DNA from: DFXE01 sp032054765
GTDB lineage: Bacteria > Bacteroidota > Bacteroidia > Bacteroidales > Tannerellaceae
Direction: 5' to 3'
NCBI GenBank assembly: GCA_032054765.1
Contig: DAMBSC010000021.1
Coordinates: forward strand, 18,849-82,848
Length of the DNA: 64,000 nt
Position numbers and translations under genes: made by a program. Below, piece after piece: positions 36,403-47,111 of this stretch (position 1 is its first letter; the number at the start of each line of letters is the position of its first letter). The notes under the pieces were generated by a model that did no database searches, was not told where the DNA came from, and was given only the letters and a program-made list of their open reading frames with translations.

Positions 36403-39400
36403 TTATTCTAATTCTGCTTTTATTTTATTCTCTCTATATTTTTTTGGTGTCATTCCGAATCGAAGAGAAAAAAAACGATAAAAATTACCTCTGTTATTGA
36501 ATCCCGCTTTATACATTATTTCATCCACGGAATATTGACTTGTAATCAATAACTTTTCGACAATTGATAATCTATATTCTTTTATTAAATTGCCTGGAGT
36601 ATAGTCTGTTATTTCTTTCAATTTTCTGTATAAATGCCTGGAACTAAGACCTACTTCTTTGGCTAATTGTTCTGTTGAAAAGCCAGTATTTGTCAGATTC
36701 CTATCTATTATCGTTAAAACTTCCTCAAAAAACTCTTTATTCTCTTTATGGGTAAATTTTCCATTTGTGAATTCATATACGCTTATTACCGAACGAAAAT
36801 AATCTTTCAAATAGCTTTGTCTTTGAAGTAATCTTTCTATGACGGATTGTAGATATTCTACATTAAAAGGTTTTACTATATAGGCTTCAGCACCAGCCGA
36901 AATACCTTCTGTTTGCTCTTCAGGAGTATTTTTTGCCGAAAGCAAAATAAACGGGATATGAGCTGTCCGGTTATTTTCTTTTATTTTTTTTATTAATGAT
37001 ATCCCATCTAGTTGAGGCATCATAATATCTGAAATAATCAAATGAGGTTGGACAGTTTCTAAAATTTTAAAGACAGATACAGATTCTGTTATTGATATTA
37101 CATTATAATGCTTTTTGAGTATGTCGGTAATAAACCAAAGCATTTCTGGATCATCGTCAATTACAAATAAAGTAAGTTTTGATTTTTCCAGGTTATAATC
37201 CTCTATCTTAATTTCTGCTTCATTATTTTGTATATCATTAGAAAACGAATTTTCTTCTTTCTGAATATCTTCTTCTTGAATATTTACTATTGCTAGTTCT
37301 TTAACAGGAAATATAACTTCAAATTCTGTAAATTCATCAGGAATACTTCTCACATTTATATCCCCGTCAAGTAATTTGACCATATTATGACAAATTGCCA
37401 ATCCTAATCCATTTCTTGAAAAAAATCCTCTTTTTGTTTGTTTCTCAAAATGTTCTAATACATGGTAACGATCAAAGATATAAGGTATATCTTCTTCTTT
37501 AATTCCTTTTCCAGTATTAGAAACTAAAATATTCAAACAACCGTTTTCAATATGAATCAGAAGTCTTATTTTTCCTTCATCCGGAGTATATTTAAATGCG
37601 TTAGATAGTAGGTTTGTTAAAATTTTTATATAACAATTTTTGTCAGTATTCCAATAAATATTTTCTTCTATATTTGTCTGATAATTTATATTTCTAGATT
37701 CGGACATTTCACTAAATGAATCGGATATACTAATAGATATATTTGTTATATTTAAGTATTCAATTAGGCATTTTTTATGCCCTGTTTCAATACGACGAAA
37801 TTCAATCAATTCCTGGATAAGAGAATTAAGTCGTTCAGTATTTTTCATAATTATACCTGCATATTTCCTGATAAAATTATCAGATTTATCGTAATTTATA
37901 ATACGATCACATGGTCCATAAATCAAAGTTAATGGTGTTGAAAATTCATGTGTAATATTTGTAAAAAATCGCAATTTAGATTCATATATTTCTTCTTTCT
38001 GTTGCTGATGCATCTTTTCAATGATCGTTTCACGCTTGTTTTGATATCTTTTTCTCACCAATTGGATTAATAAATATATGATAGCTAAGACTATAATTAT
38101 ATAACAAATATAAGCCCAATTTGTCATATACCAAGGAGGAAGAATTACAATAATAAGTGAATATATATCTGTCATTACATCCCCGTTATTACATTTTATA
38201 TGTAACACATATTCTCCAGGTGAAATATTTGTAAAGTTTACAACATTTGAATAGCCATTTTCAATCCATTTTGTATTAAAATTCTCCAGATTATAATAAT
38301 ACTTACAATTTTGTCCATTTATATAATCTAATGCAACGAAAGATAAAGAGAAAAAGTTCTGGTCATATTTTAACAGAAGATATCTATCATCGTTTTTTTC
38401 ATAAATAAAATCATTTAAATTATATTCAGTTTCATAAATTTTAAGACCTGTAAAAAATATCTGTGGAACAAATATTTTTTTAGTATAATTATCAGAAGAA
38501 ATACTTATAAAACCATTTATACCTCCTAAAAATAAATCACCTGTTTCCTCATCTTTATAATAGGCTCCGTCACTGAATTCAAATACATTTAGTCCGTTCT
38601 TATGGTTAAATAAACGGAAGTTTTCCTTTTCCGTATCGAATAGGACGACCCCACCATTGGTACTTACCCATAAATATCCCTGACTATCCTCCAATATTCC
38701 ATGTATTGTGTTATTCGGAAGACCTTCTATCTCATTATAATTCAAATACGAAACTTCTTGGGTCTGAGAGTTGTAATTAAATAATTTTAATATACCAAAA
38801 CTGGTTCCAACCCAAATATACCCTTTACTGTCTTTGTATATGCTCAGAATATCATTGATTGTCCGGATATCATCTTTCTGAAATCGAACTTTGCTGAACG
38901 TTTCTGTATGGATGTTCAGTCTCCGTAAGCCGTACCCACGATTACCAAACCATATAATACTGTCATTTTCCTGACATGCTGTAAAGAAATAATTATATGA
39001 CATTTCATCTTTATCGAATGTAAACCGTTTTACGGACTTAATGACAGGTTCGTCATCCGACCCGGAAATGAGTACTTTGTAAATACCCGATCCAACAGAT
39101 GCCAGCCAGAGCGTAGAATCATTTACTTCACAGATTGCATGAATAAAAAGAATTGGCTCTGAGTCTTTGGATTCAATTTTTTTTACTTTTCTATCCTTAT
39201 ATGAATAGTAGTTAAGACCAGGACCATCTCCTCCAATCCATAGTAAATTCCTACGACTTTTACCAAATGCATAAATGGAATTGTTCGTCAAGCTACTATT
39301 CATTGTCGTAATATGTTGACTCCTTTTTGTACTAACATCATCATCGATGTCATAATCATCAATAACTAAAACTCCATCATCTTTTGTTCCTATCCAAAGA

Positions 39401-40482
39401 TTTCTTTTTTTATCCAAAAATAAAGCTCGTACAGGTTTCTGTATAGAAAACTGTAGATGTTCAAATGTAACAGACCGAATCGAAAATAGATCACGAGTAT
39501 ATATATATAGTCCCTGACCATCAGTACCTATCCATATGATATCCTGTTTTTTATCCTTATATAAGCAGAATACCCCGCAATAAATATCAATACTTTTTAT
39601 CTGGTATTTGATTTCATTTTCTGGTGTATTTTCAAGTCGAAGTAATCCATTTGTCTGAAAAGCTATTAAATAATCATCATTATCTCTAATGATGGAAGAT
39701 ACTATACCTCTGGTTGTTACCTCTTTTTTCAGATTATGAACTAAGTTCTTTTTTCTTGAATCCGCTGCCATATCAAAAAGATAATAATCATCGTCTATAA
39801 AATATATACGATCATTTTCCATGAATGCATACCTAATGCCGCAATCGTGGACGAAATCATTAATATTAGTAATAACTGGCATATCACCATTGAAACTAAT
39901 TAATGCCGTATGGACAACTCCCTTATTGGTAATGATCCATAACACATTTGTTTTATCTATAAAGATACGCTGAATATCACTTTTTAAAATATTCGGAAAA
40001 TGGATAGGTATGAATTGTTTATTTTCTTTATCATAATAATCAATAGTATTATTTTCATGAATAGTGAAAATTTCATTTGATGACATTTTGGCTAAATAAT
40101 ATTTTCCCTCAAATTCGTTATAACATTCTATTTCTTTTGTTTTTTTGTTGTAGCGATTAAGACCATGATTGGTATTTATCCATATTATATCCTCCTCGCC
40201 TTCCAATACTTCTTCAATCAGATTACCAGACAAGCTTCCTTTATTTATGTCAGGCTTGAAGATATTAATATCTACTCCATTGTATACATTTAAGCCATCA
40301 ACTGACCCAATCCACATAAAACCTTCATCATCTTGACATATGGATAATATGGCACTATTAGACAATCCTTCTTTACTCGATAATTGACGTAAATTATATG
40401 AATAAACAGAGAATGTCAAAGTAAGTAAAAAAAGGGAAGTCAGTATTCTTCTATGTGGCAATATGATAACTATTGACCTCAT
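36403..40482 (-). CDS. Hybrid two-component system regulator (HTCS)
   Basis: This 1359-residue one-protein sensor and transcription factor is typical of Bacteroides PULs. After a signal segment it has periplasmic two-bladed propeller repeats (many WIGT/WVGT and GL motifs, residues about 30-690), a Y_Y_Y domain (to about 765), and a membrane span WAYICYIIIVLAIIYLLIQLV. The kinase carries FTNITHEFSTPLTLIYGP (His) and a GGxG-type HATPase (NTGKGIKEEDIPYIF). A receiver follows (LFVIDDDPEM, SDIMMPQLDG, ILLSAKN), and then a C-terminal AraC-type helix-turn-helix (STEQLAKEVGLSSRHLYRKLKE). It is divergent from GH125 and the mannan PUL, which it probably activates on sensing a mannan oligosaccharide. 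Confidence 0.96.
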   Translation of the reverse strand: MRSIVIILPHRRILTSLFLLTLTFSVYSYNLRQLSSKEGLSNSAILSICQDDEGFMWIGSVDGLNVYNGVDINIFKPDINKGSLSGNLIEEVLEGEEDIIWINTNHGLNRYNKKTKEIECYNEFEGKYYLAKMSSNEIFTIHENNTIDYYDKENKQFIPIHFPNILKSDIQRIFIDKTNVLWIITNKGVVHTALISFNGDMPVITNINDFVHDCGIRYAFMENDRIYFIDDDYYLFDMAADSRKKNLVHNLKKEVTTRGIVSSIIRDNDDYLIAFQTNGLLRLENTPENEIKYQIKSIDIYCGVFCLYKDKKQDIIWIGTDGQGLYIYTRDLFSIRSVTFEHLQFSIQKPVRALFLDKKRNLWIGTKDDGVLVIDDYDIDDDVSTKRSQHITTMNSSLTNNSIYAFGKSRRNLLWIGGDGPGLNYYSYKDRKVKKIESKDSEPILFIHAICEVNDSTLWLASVGSGIYKVLISGSDDEPVIKSVKRFTFDKDEMSYNYFFTACQENDSIIWFGNRGYGLRRLNIHTETFSKVRFQKDDIRTINDILSIYKDSKGYIWVGTSFGILKLFNYNSQTQEVSYLNYNEIEGLPNNTIHGILEDSQGYLWVSTNGGVVLFDTEKENFRLFNHKNGLNVFEFSDGAYYKDEETGDLFLGGINGFISISSDNYTKKIFVPQIFFTGLKIYETEYNLNDFIYEKNDDRYLLLKYDQNFFSLSFVALDYINGQNCKYYYNLENFNTKWIENGYSNVVNFTNISPGEYVLHIKCNNGDVMTDIYSLIIVILPPWYMTNWAYICYIIIVLAIIYLLIQLVRKRYQNKRETIIEKMHQQQKEEIYESKLRFFTNITHEFSTPLTLIYGPCDRIINYDKSDNFIRKYAGIIMKNTERLNSLIQELIEFRRIETGHKKCLIEYLNITNISISISDSFSEMSESRNINYQTNIEENIYWNTDKNCYIKILTNLLSNAFKYTPDEGKIRLLIHIENGCLNILVSNTGKGIKEEDIPYIFDRYHVLEHFEKQTKRGFFSRNGLGLAICHNMVKLLDGDINVRSIPDEFTEFEVIFPVKELAIVNIQEEDIQKEENSFSNDIQNNEAEIKIEDYNLEKSKLTLFVIDDDPEMLWFITDILKKHYNVISITESVSVFKILETVQPHLIISDIMMPQLDGISLIKKIKENNRTAHIPFILLSAKNTPEEQTEGISAGAEAYIVKPFNVEYLQSVIERLLQRQSYLKDYFRSVISVYEFTNGKFTHKENKEFFEEVLTIIDRNLTNTGFSTEQLAKEVGLSSRHLYRKLKEITDYTPGNLIKEYRLSIVEKLLITSQYSVDEIMYKAGFNNRGNFYRFFSLRFGMTPKKYRENKIKAELE

Positions 40483-40521
40483 TACTAATCGGTATTAAAT
40501 TAAGATTTAACTTGTCATATA

Positions 40522-40529
40522 CAAAAATA
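40522..40529 (-). promoter_or_regulatory. Predicted -7 element of the HTCS gene
   Basis: The minus strand reads TATTTTTG, matching TAnnTTTG, 40 bp before the HTCS start codon. Confidence 0.45.
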
Positions 40530-40576
40530 GTATCTTTTATTGGTATAATTAATTTGTAAATTTAATAAAATTAACC

Positions 40577-40615
40577 ACATGTCGGAAAAACGTATTAACA
40601 TGTCATAAAAACGTA
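40577..40615 (+). promoter_or_regulatory. Direct-repeat operator candidate for the HTCS
   Basis: ACATGTCGGAAAAACGTA (40577-40594) and ACATGTCATAAAAACGTA (40598-40615) are identical at 16 of 18 positions with a 21-bp period. The second copy ends 23 bp before the GH125 -7 element, where the -33 region should be, and no TTTG is present. That is the expected placement of activator sites for an HTCS dimer. Confidence 0.6.
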
Positions 40616-40638
40616 CATCATTACGTAAATCTATACTG

Positions 40639-40646
40639 TATTTTTG
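40639..40646 (+). promoter_or_regulatory. Predicted -7 element of the mannan PUL (GH125)
   Basis: TATTTTTG matches the Bacteroidetes consensus and lies 40 bp before the GH125 start codon. It lacks a recognisable -33 element, in keeping with an activator-dependent promoter. Confidence 0.5.
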
Positions 40647-40686
40647 TTTTGCTAAAATTAATTAACATCAGTTTATATTTAATACC

Positions 40687-42135
40687 ATGATAACACGTAG
40701 AAACTTTCTCAGAAAAAGTGGAGTAGGGTTAACTGCTCTGGCAATTGGTGGCAAAGAAGCCATTTTCGCAGAACCACACAATTCACAAGTACGAAACAGT
40801 TTTGTTTCAAACCGCCCTGAACAATCATTGCGAAATTTTACTTCAAAAATAGTAGAAGATACTATTAAAGAAGTAACAAAACAGCTAAAGGATCCCAAGC
40901 TGTCTTGGATGTTTGAAAACTGTTTTCCTAATACATTAGACACTACCGTACATTATAGAATACAAGATGGACGTCCGGATACATTTGTTTATACCGGAGA
41001 TATACATGCAATGTGGTTAAGAGATTCTGCTGCACAGGTATGGCCATATCTAAGTCTGATGAAAAAGGATAAGCCTTTAATGGATTTAATAGCCGGAGTT
41101 ATTAATAGACAGACTAAATGTATATTATTTGATCCATATGCAAATGCATTCAACGACGGTCCAGTGGGCAGTGAATGGATGTCAGATCTGACAGATATGA
41201 AACCCGAACTCCATGAACGGAAATGGGAAATCGATTCATTATGTTATCCTGTTCGATTAGCTTATCATTACTGGAAACTTTCAGGTGATACATCCGTTTT
41301 TTCTCCAGATTGGGAAAAAGCGGCAGCACTCATTATTAAAACATTTAAGGAACAACAACGAAAAGAGGAAATTGGACCCTATAAATTTCAAAGAAAAACA
41401 GAACGACAATTGGATACACTGGCTAATGATGGTTATGGTGCTCCTGTAAAACCTGTTGGTCTAATTGTTTCATCTTTCAGACCATCGGACGATGCTACCA
41501 CTTTAAATTTTCTTATTCCCTCCAACTTATTTGCCATAACATCGCTGAAGCAGCTGGCTGAAATTTCAACACTTGTTACAAAAAATGATTCGTTTGCATC
41601 AGAATGTATAGCCTTAGCTGAAGAAGTTCAAACAGCAATCAACAATTATGCAATTATCGATCACCTGACTTATGGTAAAGTATATGCATTCGAAGTGGAT
41701 GGTTTCGGTAATCAACTATTTATGGATGATGCGAATGTACCTAGTCTACTAGGTTTACCCTATTTGGGCTGTGTTAATAAAAATGACACTGTATATCAAA
41801 ATACACGAAAATTTGTTTGGAGCCAGGATAATCCCTATTTCTTTAAAGGTTCAGCCGGCGAAGGAATTGGGGGACCTCACATAGGTTTTGATATGATCTG
41901 GCCTATGAGTATTATAATGAAAGCTATGACAAGTAATGATGATACCGAAATCAAATTCTGTGTGAAGATGCTTCGGGATACAGATGGAGATACAGGCTTT
42001 ATGCATGAAAGTTTTAATAAAGATAACCCTAAAAAATTTACTCGTTCGTGGTTCGCCTGGACAAATACCTTGTTTGGCGAATTAATCCTCAAATTAGTTA
42101 ATGAAGGTAAGATAAACTTACTAAATAACTTATAA
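40687..42135 (+). CDS. GH125 exo-alpha-1,6-mannosidase
   Basis: This 482-residue enzyme belongs to glycoside hydrolase family 125, metal-independent exo-acting alpha-1,6-mannosidases. The N-terminus MITRRNFLRKSGVGLTALAI is a twin-arginine-like signal. Family sequences include YTGDIHAMWLRDSAAQVWPYL, FNDGPVGSEWMSDLTDMKPELHERKWEIDSLCYPV, SSFRPSDDATTLNFLIPSN, GGPHIGFDMIWPMSIIM and HESFNKD near the end. In mannan PULs such enzymes trim the alpha-1,6 backbone products. It is the first gene after the HTCS operator and precedes susC by 121 bp on the same strand. Confidence 0.95.
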   Translation: MITRRNFLRKSGVGLTALAIGGKEAIFAEPHNSQVRNSFVSNRPEQSLRNFTSKIVEDTIKEVTKQLKDPKLSWMFENCFPNTLDTTVHYRIQDGRPDTFVYTGDIHAMWLRDSAAQVWPYLSLMKKDKPLMDLIAGVINRQTKCILFDPYANAFNDGPVGSEWMSDLTDMKPELHERKWEIDSLCYPVRLAYHYWKLSGDTSVFSPDWEKAAALIIKTFKEQQRKEEIGPYKFQRKTERQLDTLANDGYGAPVKPVGLIVSSFRPSDDATTLNFLIPSNLFAITSLKQLAEISTLVTKNDSFASECIALAEEVQTAINNYAIIDHLTYGKVYAFEVDGFGNQLFMDDANVPSLLGLPYLGCVNKNDTVYQNTRKFVWSQDNPYFFKGSAGEGIGGPHIGFDMIWPMSIIMKAMTSNDDTEIKFCVKMLRDTDGDTGFMHESFNKDNPKKFTRSWFAWTNTLFGELILKLVNEGKINLLNNL

Positions 42136-42256
42136 TAATGTGCTTTAATATCCACTTAAATTAATATTTTATGAAGAAGAAAAACTCCTCATGATCCCTT
42201 TTCATATAAGAGGGTAAACCTTTTTACGAACAAACTAATAGTATGTTAAAATTATT

Positions 42257-45200
42257 ATGTTCACCACAAATGATTTATCTATGAATGATTCAATTAAAAA
42301 AACAAACAAACGGATTATTACAAAATGGCTTGTATACTTTTCAGTAGCATGTTGTATGTTATTAACAACAGCAAATGTATATGCCCAACAATCCAGCGGA
42401 ACAAAGATTAAAGTAACAGGAACAGTATTGGACCCATCCGGTGAAACACTTATTGGCGTAAATGTCAGCTATAAAGGTACTACTATCGGAACAATAACAG
42501 ATCTTGATGGTAAATTCACATTGGAAGTTCCTCAAGGTGCTACAATTGTAATTAATTATCTGGGATATGTCCCTGAAGAAATTATTGTCAGAGATGAAAA
42601 ACCTTTGACTATTACATTAAAAGATGATGTCCAAAAAATAGACGAGGTAGTAGTAATAGGTTATGGAACACGCCAACGAAAAAGCATTACAGGTGCTGTT
42701 GACCAGGTAAGTTCAGAGATCATTGAAAACAGACCTGTGTCAAATACTATGCAGGCACTCCAAGGAGCTTCAGCTAACCTGATCATCCAACAAAAAAACA
42801 TGAACCCGAATGATAATAGCATGAGTATTAATATTCGTGGGGTAAGTACCATGGGGAATAATGATCCTCTCATTGTTATTGACGGTTTAATATCAAGTAC
42901 TTCAACATTAAACAATCTGAATCCTAACGATATAGAAAATGTCTCTGTATTAAAGGATGCAGGTAGTGCTGCAATTTATGGTTCCCGTTCAGCAAATGGG
43001 GTTATTTTGGTTACTACTAAAAAAGGATCTGCAACTGGTAAGCCGGTAGTTCGTCTAAATAGCCAGGTGGGATACCAGGATCCTGATATACTTTATCAAC
43101 CTGTAAAAGGTTGGCAGAACGCAATGTATAGAAACCAGGCAAATATGAATGTTGGAAGTTCTCCAACATTCACACCTGCACAGATCCGGGATTTATATGA
43201 TCACCAAAGTGAAGAGTACTGGTATTTCAATGAAATAATGGAAAAGGGTCTTCAACAAAATTATAACTTGAATGTATCTGGAGGAAGTGGAAATACTACA
43301 TATATGGTATCTGCCGGATATTTCAATCAGGAGAGTAATTTTGCTGGAAACTTTGGAGTGGAACGCTATAATTTCCGCAGTAACCTGACAACAGAATATG
43401 GCAGATTCAAATTAACATCTTTAATGGCATATACACGTAAAAATGATCGTACGGTAGCTGGTGGAACGGGAAATGTAATTATTAACTCTTCACGTATTCC
43501 TCCTTACTATTATTATCAATTTGAAAAAGACGGTAAATATTTAATAAATGATGTCGTTGGAGATGATAATACTATGGCCAGACTTAAAGATGGAGGTTAT
43601 GAAAAGAAAGATGAAGATAATTTCATTGGTAGTTTAAACCTGGATATGAAAATTATCGAAGGATTGACAGCGAAAGGATTAGTAGGACTGGATTTAACTC
43701 AACATCATCGTTTCCGTAGAGATAAAAAAGTTCCGCTATATTCATCTGCTGATCTGGAAAATCCGGTTTTATCTATGAATTCTGATACAAAAACGGAAGA
43801 TTATAATGAAAAAAAATATACTTTAAGTACACAATTTCTTTTGGATTTTAACCGTACATTTAATGGGGTACATAATGTGACAGGGTTATTAGGTGCTTCA
43901 AATGAATCTTATACAAGAAAAGCCAGCCGTATAATGTGGACATATACAGATGATGACTTAGGACTTCCTACAACTGATGATTCCAAACAAGATACAGGTA
44001 ATTACAACTCAAATGGCACAGATTCTGATAAAAAGGGAGGTACCGACGAGACAAGTATTACTTCCTTTTTTGGACGTGTAGGATATAATTATATGGATAA
44101 GTACTACGGAGACGTTTCCTTCCGTTATGACGGTTCATCAAAATTCGACAAAGATCAACGTTGGGGTTTCTTCCCTTCATTTTCTGCCGCGTGGAGACTT
44201 TCTGAAGAAAATTTCATGGAAGAGTATAGATCGAAAGTGGGTGATTTGAAACTTCGTGCCTCATATGGTATACTGGGAAATCAGAATGTAGACAATTATT
44301 CTTACCAGACCGTTTATCAAATGAATACCAATCAGTATGTCTTTAATAATCAATCTGTACCTGGAACCGCATTCACGTATGGAAATGCATTGTTGACATG
44401 GGAAAAGGCTGCAAATTTCAATATCGGTATTGATGCAACATTCCTTGACAATAAACTGTACGTAGCCTTGGACTATTTTAATAAAAGAACATGGGACATT
44501 TTATTATCTCCTGAAGTATCAACAACATTCGGAAGCTCTGCAGCTAAAGAAAATGCAGGAGAAATGAAAAACCAGGGGTGGGAAGCTACCATCAATTATA
44601 AATTAAATTCCGGTGACTTCAGACATAATTTTAATTTGAATATTTCTGATTCCAAAAATAAAGTTACCGATTTCGGCGGGTTGGAGCGCATAAATAACAA
44701 CGACCAGTTGTATACGCTTATTCGTGAAGGCCAGCCTTTCGCGTCTTATTTCGGATATAAAACCGATGGTCTTTTCCAGAGTTACGAAGAAATAGCCAAT
44801 AGCGCTATTCCGGTAGGTTATACTGTTCAACCGGGAGACGTGAAATATGTTGACCAAGACGGAAATGGGGTTATTGACGACAAAGACCGTGTAGTTCTGG
44901 GTAATGCTTTTCCACGATATACATTCGGGTTCACTTATAATCTGGGATATAAAGATTTCGATTTCAGTATATTCCTTCAAGGAGTGGGTAAACGTGATAT
45001 GTATGTAAGAGGTGAATTGATTGAGCCTTTCCATTCAAACTATTCCTATTGTATTTATGAACATCAATTAGATTTCTGGACACCTACAAATCCTGATGCC
45101 CAATGGCCTCGATTAGTAGCTCCTGGTTCTCCTTCAAGTACAAATAACTGGAGTTATCCAGGTACAGATCTTTATCTTTTAAATGGTGCTTATTTACGTG

Positions 45201-45442
45201 TAAAAGATATTCAGTTAGGATATACCTTACCTAAACGGTTAACAACCAAAGTTGGAGTACAAAAACTACGCATAAGTCTGAATGCTCAAAATCTTCTGAC
45301 GTTGTCCAAAAACTCATTTATTGATCCTGAATCTTCGGAATTTGATAATAATATGAATGGTCTTGGTGGGCCGGCTGCTAACAGTGCTCGTAACTATCCT
45401 ACATTGGTTTATTACGGATTTGGATTAGATATAGAATTTTAA
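42257..45442 (+). CDS. SusC-like TonB-dependent receptor of the mannan PUL
   Basis: This 1061-residue outer-membrane transporter imports mannan oligosaccharides. After a signal peptide (ending VYAQ) it has a carboxypeptidase-regulatory-like domain (VTGTVLDPSGETLIGVNVSY), no STN domain, the EVVVIGYGTRQRKSITGAV linker, the plug (INIRGVSTMGNNDPLIVIDG; VLKDAGSAAIYGSRSANGVILVTTK) and a barrel ending YYGFGLDIEF. Lack of an STN domain fits control by the HTCS rather than by an ECF sigma factor. An alternative start at 42281 (MNDSIKK) would remove eight residues. The susD gene follows after 12 bp. Confidence 0.96.
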   Translation: MFTTNDLSMNDSIKKTNKRIITKWLVYFSVACCMLLTTANVYAQQSSGTKIKVTGTVLDPSGETLIGVNVSYKGTTIGTITDLDGKFTLEVPQGATIVINYLGYVPEEIIVRDEKPLTITLKDDVQKIDEVVVIGYGTRQRKSITGAVDQVSSEIIENRPVSNTMQALQGASANLIIQQKNMNPNDNSMSINIRGVSTMGNNDPLIVIDGLISSTSTLNNLNPNDIENVSVLKDAGSAAIYGSRSANGVILVTTKKGSATGKPVVRLNSQVGYQDPDILYQPVKGWQNAMYRNQANMNVGSSPTFTPAQIRDLYDHQSEEYWYFNEIMEKGLQQNYNLNVSGGSGNTTYMVSAGYFNQESNFAGNFGVERYNFRSNLTTEYGRFKLTSLMAYTRKNDRTVAGGTGNVIINSSRIPPYYYYQFEKDGKYLINDVVGDDNTMARLKDGGYEKKDEDNFIGSLNLDMKIIEGLTAKGLVGLDLTQHHRFRRDKKVPLYSSADLENPVLSMNSDTKTEDYNEKKYTLSTQFLLDFNRTFNGVHNVTGLLGASNESYTRKASRIMWTYTDDDLGLPTTDDSKQDTGNYNSNGTDSDKKGGTDETSITSFFGRVGYNYMDKYYGDVSFRYDGSSKFDKDQRWGFFPSFSAAWRLSEENFMEEYRSKVGDLKLRASYGILGNQNVDNYSYQTVYQMNTNQYVFNNQSVPGTAFTYGNALLTWEKAANFNIGIDATFLDNKLYVALDYFNKRTWDILLSPEVSTTFGSSAAKENAGEMKNQGWEATINYKLNSGDFRHNFNLNISDSKNKVTDFGGLERINNNDQLYTLIREGQPFASYFGYKTDGLFQSYEEIANSAIPVGYTVQPGDVKYVDQDGNGVIDDKDRVVLGNAFPRYTFGFTYNLGYKDFDFSIFLQGVGKRDMYVRGELIEPFHSNYSYCIYEHQLDFWTPTNPDAQWPRLVAPGSPSSTNNWSYPGTDLYLLNGAYLRVKDIQLGYTLPKRLTTKVGVQKLRISLNAQNLLTLSKNSFIDPESSEFDNNMNGLGGPAANSARNYPTLVYYGFGLDIEF

Positions 45443-45454
45443 TACATCTAAATT

Positions 45455-47077
45455 ATGAAAAAGAAATTATATACATATTTTACAGGCATTATCTGTTTGG
45501 TACTTGCTTTATTTACTTCATGTAATGATTTGGATCTGGCTCCTACTAACAAATTTACGGACCTGAACTATTGGACCTCAACGGACAAAGCATCGGCTGT
45601 CCTTAGCATGGCATATAACCAGATGTTTGCTGCAGAACAATTTTTTAATAATGAGAAATTGACGGATAACTTATATGAAGGCCGTGGAAGTACGGATGAG
45701 AGATTAATCACCTCTGGACAGGCAAATGCCGCTCTCCACCGGTTTTCGGATGAATGGAAAAAATGTTATGAAGGCATTAAAACCTGTCACATATTACTAG
45801 AAAATATTGACAGAGTTCCGGATATGGATGAAAATTTACGTACTCGCATGAAAGCAGAAGCCCGCTTTATTAGAGCTTATATTTTCTTTCGTCTTACCAA
45901 TAATTACGGAGATGTACCTTTATTTGATGTCAGTCTGAGTATGCAGGAAGCAAATACGATAAGTCGGTCTCCTAAATCAGAAGTAATTAATTTTATCAGA
46001 ACTGAACTAAATGAGGTCGTAAGCATTCTTCCACTGAAACAAGAATATGGAGAAAATGACAGAGGAAGGGTTACAAAGGCTGCTGCAATGACTTTGTTAG
46101 CTCGTACCTATCTATATGAAAGTGATTGGACAAATGTGGCTTCTATCTGTGAAAAGATCATGAATGGAGAATATGGATCTTATCAGCTTTTCTCAAGTTA
46201 TTCAGGACTTTTCCTGCCTGAAAATGAGTATAACGATGAAGTTATTTTAGATATCGGATATGCTTTGACACTAAGAACCTGGTCTGAATTTTATGATGCA
46301 ATTCCACTTACTGTAGGAGGACGTATTCATGCTTTTGCTCCTACTCAGGAGTTAGTTGATGATTATGTAATGAAAAATGGAAAGGGAATTAAAGAAACAG
46401 GTTCCGGATATAATGAAGATGATCCATATATCGACAGAGATCCACGCTTTGAAGCTACCATTGTATATCATGGGTATAACTGGGTAAAGGGAGATGGAAC
46501 CAGTTCTACGATTTATATAAAGCCAGGATCATCAGCTGAAGCTGGAGCTTCTAATCTGGATGAATATGCTGGACCTGGACAAAACGCAACGGGCACCGGA
46601 TATTATTTAAGAAAATATTTCGATCCAACAGCTCCTACAGGTATGGCAGCTGGATTAAACTTGATTCTTATGCGATATGCTGATATACTATTAATGTATG
46701 CCGAAGCTAAGTTTGAATTAGGTCAAATGAATGAAGATGTTTGGAACAGAACGATCAGGATTATTCGCCAGCGTGCAGGTTTTACAGACAATTCTGCTTT
46801 GGAATATCCAGGTAATACTAATCTGCAAAACATAATTCGTCGCGAACGTCGTTGTGAGTTGGCTATCGAAGGATTAAGGATTTTTGATATCCGTCGCTGG
46901 AAAACGATTGAAACAGTACTAAACGGTTATCCTCACGGAGCAAAATTTGCTAATGAAAATACACAATATATCCAATTAGATCTTAGAAGATTTGATCCTG
47001 CACGGGATTATTTGTTTGCTATTCCTCAGTCGCAAAGGGATATCAATCCTAATCTCCAACAAAATCCGGGATATTAA
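45455..47077 (+). CDS. SusD/RagB-family lipoprotein of the mannan PUL
   Basis: This 540-residue surface lipoprotein pairs with the SusC encoded 12 bp upstream. Signals are LALFTSC (lipobox), the helical KAEARFIRAYIFFRLTNNYGDVPLF motif, AAAMTLLARTYLYESDW, and the C-terminal LILMRYADILLMYAEAKFELGQ and RRERRCELAIEGLRIFDIRRW. All are normal for the SusD family. It should bind mannan fragments and close over the transporter. Confidence 0.96.
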   Translation: MKKKLYTYFTGIICLVLALFTSCNDLDLAPTNKFTDLNYWTSTDKASAVLSMAYNQMFAAEQFFNNEKLTDNLYEGRGSTDERLITSGQANAALHRFSDEWKKCYEGIKTCHILLENIDRVPDMDENLRTRMKAEARFIRAYIFFRLTNNYGDVPLFDVSLSMQEANTISRSPKSEVINFIRTELNEVVSILPLKQEYGENDRGRVTKAAAMTLLARTYLYESDWTNVASICEKIMNGEYGSYQLFSSYSGLFLPENEYNDEVILDIGYALTLRTWSEFYDAIPLTVGGRIHAFAPTQELVDDYVMKNGKGIKETGSGYNEDDPYIDRDPRFEATIVYHGYNWVKGDGTSSTIYIKPGSSAEAGASNLDEYAGPGQNATGTGYYLRKYFDPTAPTGMAAGLNLILMRYADILLMYAEAKFELGQMNEDVWNRTIRIIRQRAGFTDNSALEYPGNTNLQNIIRRERRCELAIEGLRIFDIRRWKTIETVLNGYPHGAKFANENTQYIQLDLRRFDPARDYLFAIPQSQRDINPNLQQNPGY

Positions 47078-47111
47078 TAAAATTGTAAGTTTTTAGATAA
47101 AACGAAATAAT

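Noticed and set aside
36403..40482. HTCS as regulator of the GH51 arabinan genes beside it
   Set aside because: The GH51 promoter carries an AraR-like site and no copy of the direct repeat; the repeat is at the divergent GH125 promoter.
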